From assembly GCA_016521575.1 (NCBI GenBank), contig JAEKDP010000001.1, positions 787,894 to 851,893 on the forward strand: a DNA stretch of 64,000 nt, written 5' to 3'. Below are positions 62,507 to 64,000 of this stretch, piece by piece (positions within the stretch are counted from its first letter, which is position 1; each line of letters starts with the position of its first letter). A program made the translations under genes and the position numbers. Source of the stretch: Rhodobacteraceae bacterium F11138 (GTDB lineage Bacteria > Pseudomonadota > Alphaproteobacteria > Rhodobacterales > Rhodobacteraceae). The notes under the pieces are model-generated. The model had not been told where the DNA came from, did not search any database, and saw nothing but the letters and a program-made list of their open reading frames with translations.

Positions 62507-63958
62507 ATGTTCATCGGTCTTGATCTGGGCACATCCGGGGTGCGCGCCCTGTTGGTTGACGGCAATGGTGTCCCGGTGCATAGCACCGAAGCCGCGCTGA
62601 CCGTTTCACATCCCCATCCGGGCTGGAGCGAACAGGACCCGGCAAGCTGGATCGCAGCGGCCCGCACCGCCCTGGGCGAACTGGTCCGCATCCGGCCACA
62701 AGCCATGGCCCGGCTGCGCGGCATTGGCCTGTCCGGCCAGATGCATGGTGCCACGCTTCTGGATGAAACCGGTGCGGTGTTGCGGCCCTGCATGTTGTGG
62801 AACGACACACGCAGCCGCGAACAGGCGGCAGATCTGGACGCGCAACCAGCGATGCGCGCGGTCTCAGGCAATATCGTGTTTCCGGGCTTTACCGCGCCCA
62901 AGCTGGTCTGGGTCGCGCAAAACGAGCCCGAGATATTTGAACGCATCGCCACGGTTCTGTTGCCCAAGGATTATCTGTCCTTCTGGCTGAGTGGGCAATT
63001 GGCGTCCGACATGAGCGACGCGGCGGGCACCGCATGGATGGACGTCGGCGCGCGCGCCTGGTCGCCCGCCCTGTTGCGGAAATCCGGTATGCGAGCGGAT
63101 CAGATGCCTGATCTGTTCGAAGGCTGTGATGTGATCGGAACGCTGCGGGCGGACCTTGCCCGGGAGCTGGGCCTGCCGGATGATGTGCGGATCGTGGCTG
63201 GCGGCGGCGACAATGCGGCGGCGGCCTGCGGTGTGGGGGCCCTGACAGAAGGCGACGGATTCGTGTCCCTGGGCACGTCAGGCGTTCTGCTGGCGGCCCG
63301 CAGCGGGTTCGCGCCGAAACCCGAAAGTGCGGTGCATACATTCTGTCATGCCATCCCCGACACCTGGTATCAGATGGGGGTGATCATGGCGGCGGCGGAC
63401 AGCCTGAACTGGTTGGCAGGCATTACCGGATCCACGCCATCTGACCTGACCCGGGAACTGGGGCCTGATCTGCACCCGCCGTCTCGGTTGCGGTTCCTGC
63501 CGTACCTGTCAGGCGAACGCACGCCGCACAACGACAGTGACATCCGGGGGGGATTTGTCGGTCTGGACATTGCCACCACCCGCGCGGATATGACCCGCGC
63601 GGTTCTGGAAGGTGTCAGCTTCGCCCTGCGGGACAACCTGCTGGCGCTGCAATCCACCGGAACCCGCCTGACTCGTCTGTTGGCCATCGGAGGCGGCGCG
63701 CAATCGCGGTATTGGGTCGAATTGCTGGCCACGGTGCTGGGCATGCCGATCGATTTGCCGGAACAGGGTGATTTCGGGGCGGCCCTGGGTGCCGCGCGGC
63801 TGGCGATCTGTGGCGTGACAGGTGCCGCTGCGGCCGATGTGATGACCAAGCCTCCGATTGCCAGAACCATTGCGCCGCAGGCCGATCTGTGCGCCGCCTA
63901 TGCGCAGGCACATGCGGCCTATGCGGCGTCATACCGTGTCTTGAAAGCCATGCCATGA
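62507..63958 (+). CDS. xylB: xylulokinase
   Basis: Phosphorylates D-xylulose; 483 residues from the ATG at 62507. FGGY-family features are GLDLGTSGVRALLVD, the xylulokinase-specific GLSGQMHGATLLDE, and WNDTRS. AGGGDNAAAACGVG, SLGTSGVL and GGAQSRYWVELLA complete the nucleotide- and sugar-binding sites. The start is weak in ribosome-binding sequence. No xylose isomerase or pentose transporter is visible before the window ends. Confidence 0.9.
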   Translation: MFIGLDLGTSGVRALLVDGNGVPVHSTEAALTVSHPHPGWSEQDPASWIAAARTALGELVRIRPQAMARLRGIGLSGQMHGATLLDETGAVLRPCMLWNDTRSREQAADLDAQPAMRAVSGNIVFPGFTAPKLVWVAQNEPEIFERIATVLLPKDYLSFWLSGQLASDMSDAAGTAWMDVGARAWSPALLRKSGMRADQMPDLFEGCDVIGTLRADLARELGLPDDVRIVAGGGDNAAAACGVGALTEGDGFVSLGTSGVLLAARSGFAPKPESAVHTFCHAIPDTWYQMGVIMAAADSLNWLAGITGSTPSDLTRELGPDLHPPSRLRFLPYLSGERTPHNDSDIRGGFVGLDIATTRADMTRAVLEGVSFALRDNLLALQSTGTRLTRLLAIGGGAQSRYWVELLATVLGMPIDLPEQGDFGAALGAARLAICGVTGAAAADVMTKPPIARTIAPQADLCAAYAQAHAAYAASYRVLKAMP

Positions 63959-63995
63959 CCGGATTATTGCGCCGCTGATCGCCAGTCCGGTCATG
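63954..63995. repeat. 10-bp inverted repeat at the end of xylB
   Basis: CATGACCGGA (63954-63963) recurs inverted as TCCGGTCATG (63986-63995), with 22 bases between. The left arm includes the xylB stop codon. It may serve as a terminator hairpin; what follows is beyond the window. Confidence 0.45.
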
Positions 63996-64000
63996 CACCG

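Noticed and set aside
62269-62523. An 84-codon plus-strand open frame between gap and xylB
   Set aside because: It reads through the strong terminator hairpin and overlaps the xylB start, with no ribosome-binding site or family resemblance.

Overview
This window is a GC-rich, gene-dense stretch of an alphaproteobacterial chromosome, most likely a marine Rhodobacterales member (Roseobacter group). The evidence is the gene content and its arrangement: a PaaABCDE epoxidase operon with an extra Paa-family paralogue, a plant-type glutamate-cysteine ligase, a 44-residue aa3-oxidase subunit IV, a dihydrolipoyl dehydrogenase carrying its own lipoyl domain, and several small conserved proteins that I associate with this group. 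No rRNA, tRNA, insertion sequence, phage segment or CRISPR array was seen. It reads as ordinary core chromosome with a few unusual genes.

Layout. 1-6.2 kb: the end of a c-type cytochrome, then a complete yejABEF-type oligopeptide/microcin C ABC importer. 6.2-10.6 kb (minus strand): phenylacetyl-CoA epoxidase paaABCDE and a Paa-family paralogue that has lost part of its di-iron site. 10.9-15.4 kb: an ABC-2 exporter, an S49 peptidase, a zinc-ribbon membrane microprotein, a Na+/Ca2+ exchanger and a FolM-like reductase. 15.7-19.0 kb: uvrC, pgsA, moaD, moaE. 19.0-23.6 kb: a coiled-coil membrane protein, an OmpA-family protein and ubiA on the minus strand, and rsmE with a small membrane protein on the plus strand. 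23.6-25.0 kb: gshA. 25.1-27.2 kb (minus): a vanadium haloperoxidase fused to RTX calcium-binding repeats, the most unusual gene here. 27.4-30.9 kb (minus): pyrB, a tail-anchored protein, a catalytically dead dihydroorotase and plsY. 31.0-33.6 kb: a uracil-DNA glycosylase, a phosphoesterase, a LysE-type exporter and moaB. 33.7-38.6 kb: an RND efflux pair. 38.5-41.5 kb: Nudix, a DsbD-N-domain protein, YqgE and a Sua5/TsaC-type synthase. 41.6-47.3 kb: acyl-CoA dehydrogenase, MBL-fold hydrolase, a small protein, a membrane glycerophosphodiesterase and a phospholipase-A2-like secreted protein. 47.4-49.2 kb: COX subunit IV, a lipoprotein and azlCD. 49.3-52.6 kb: fdhD-mobA-mobB-moeA. 52.6-59.7 kb: a D-2-hydroxyacid dehydrogenase divergent from the aceE-aceF-lpdA pyruvate dehydrogenase operon. 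59.9-64.0 kb: an AraC-type regulator, gap and xylB.

How it fits together. Central carbon metabolism (pyruvate dehydrogenase, gap, xylB) sits at the right end, with recognisable operator-like dyads. Aromatic degradation through phenylacetyl-CoA sits at the left. Molybdenum-cofactor genes appear in three separate places (moaDE, moaB, fdhD-mobA-mobB-moeA). Membrane-lipid functions recur (pgsA, plsY, the glycerophosphodiesterase and the PLA2-like protein). The strongest leads are the haloperoxidase-RTX fusion, a pair of 18/22-identical sites upstream of aceE (one containing the -10 hexamer), the degenerate Paa paralogue, and the PLA2-like/glycerophosphodiesterase pair.
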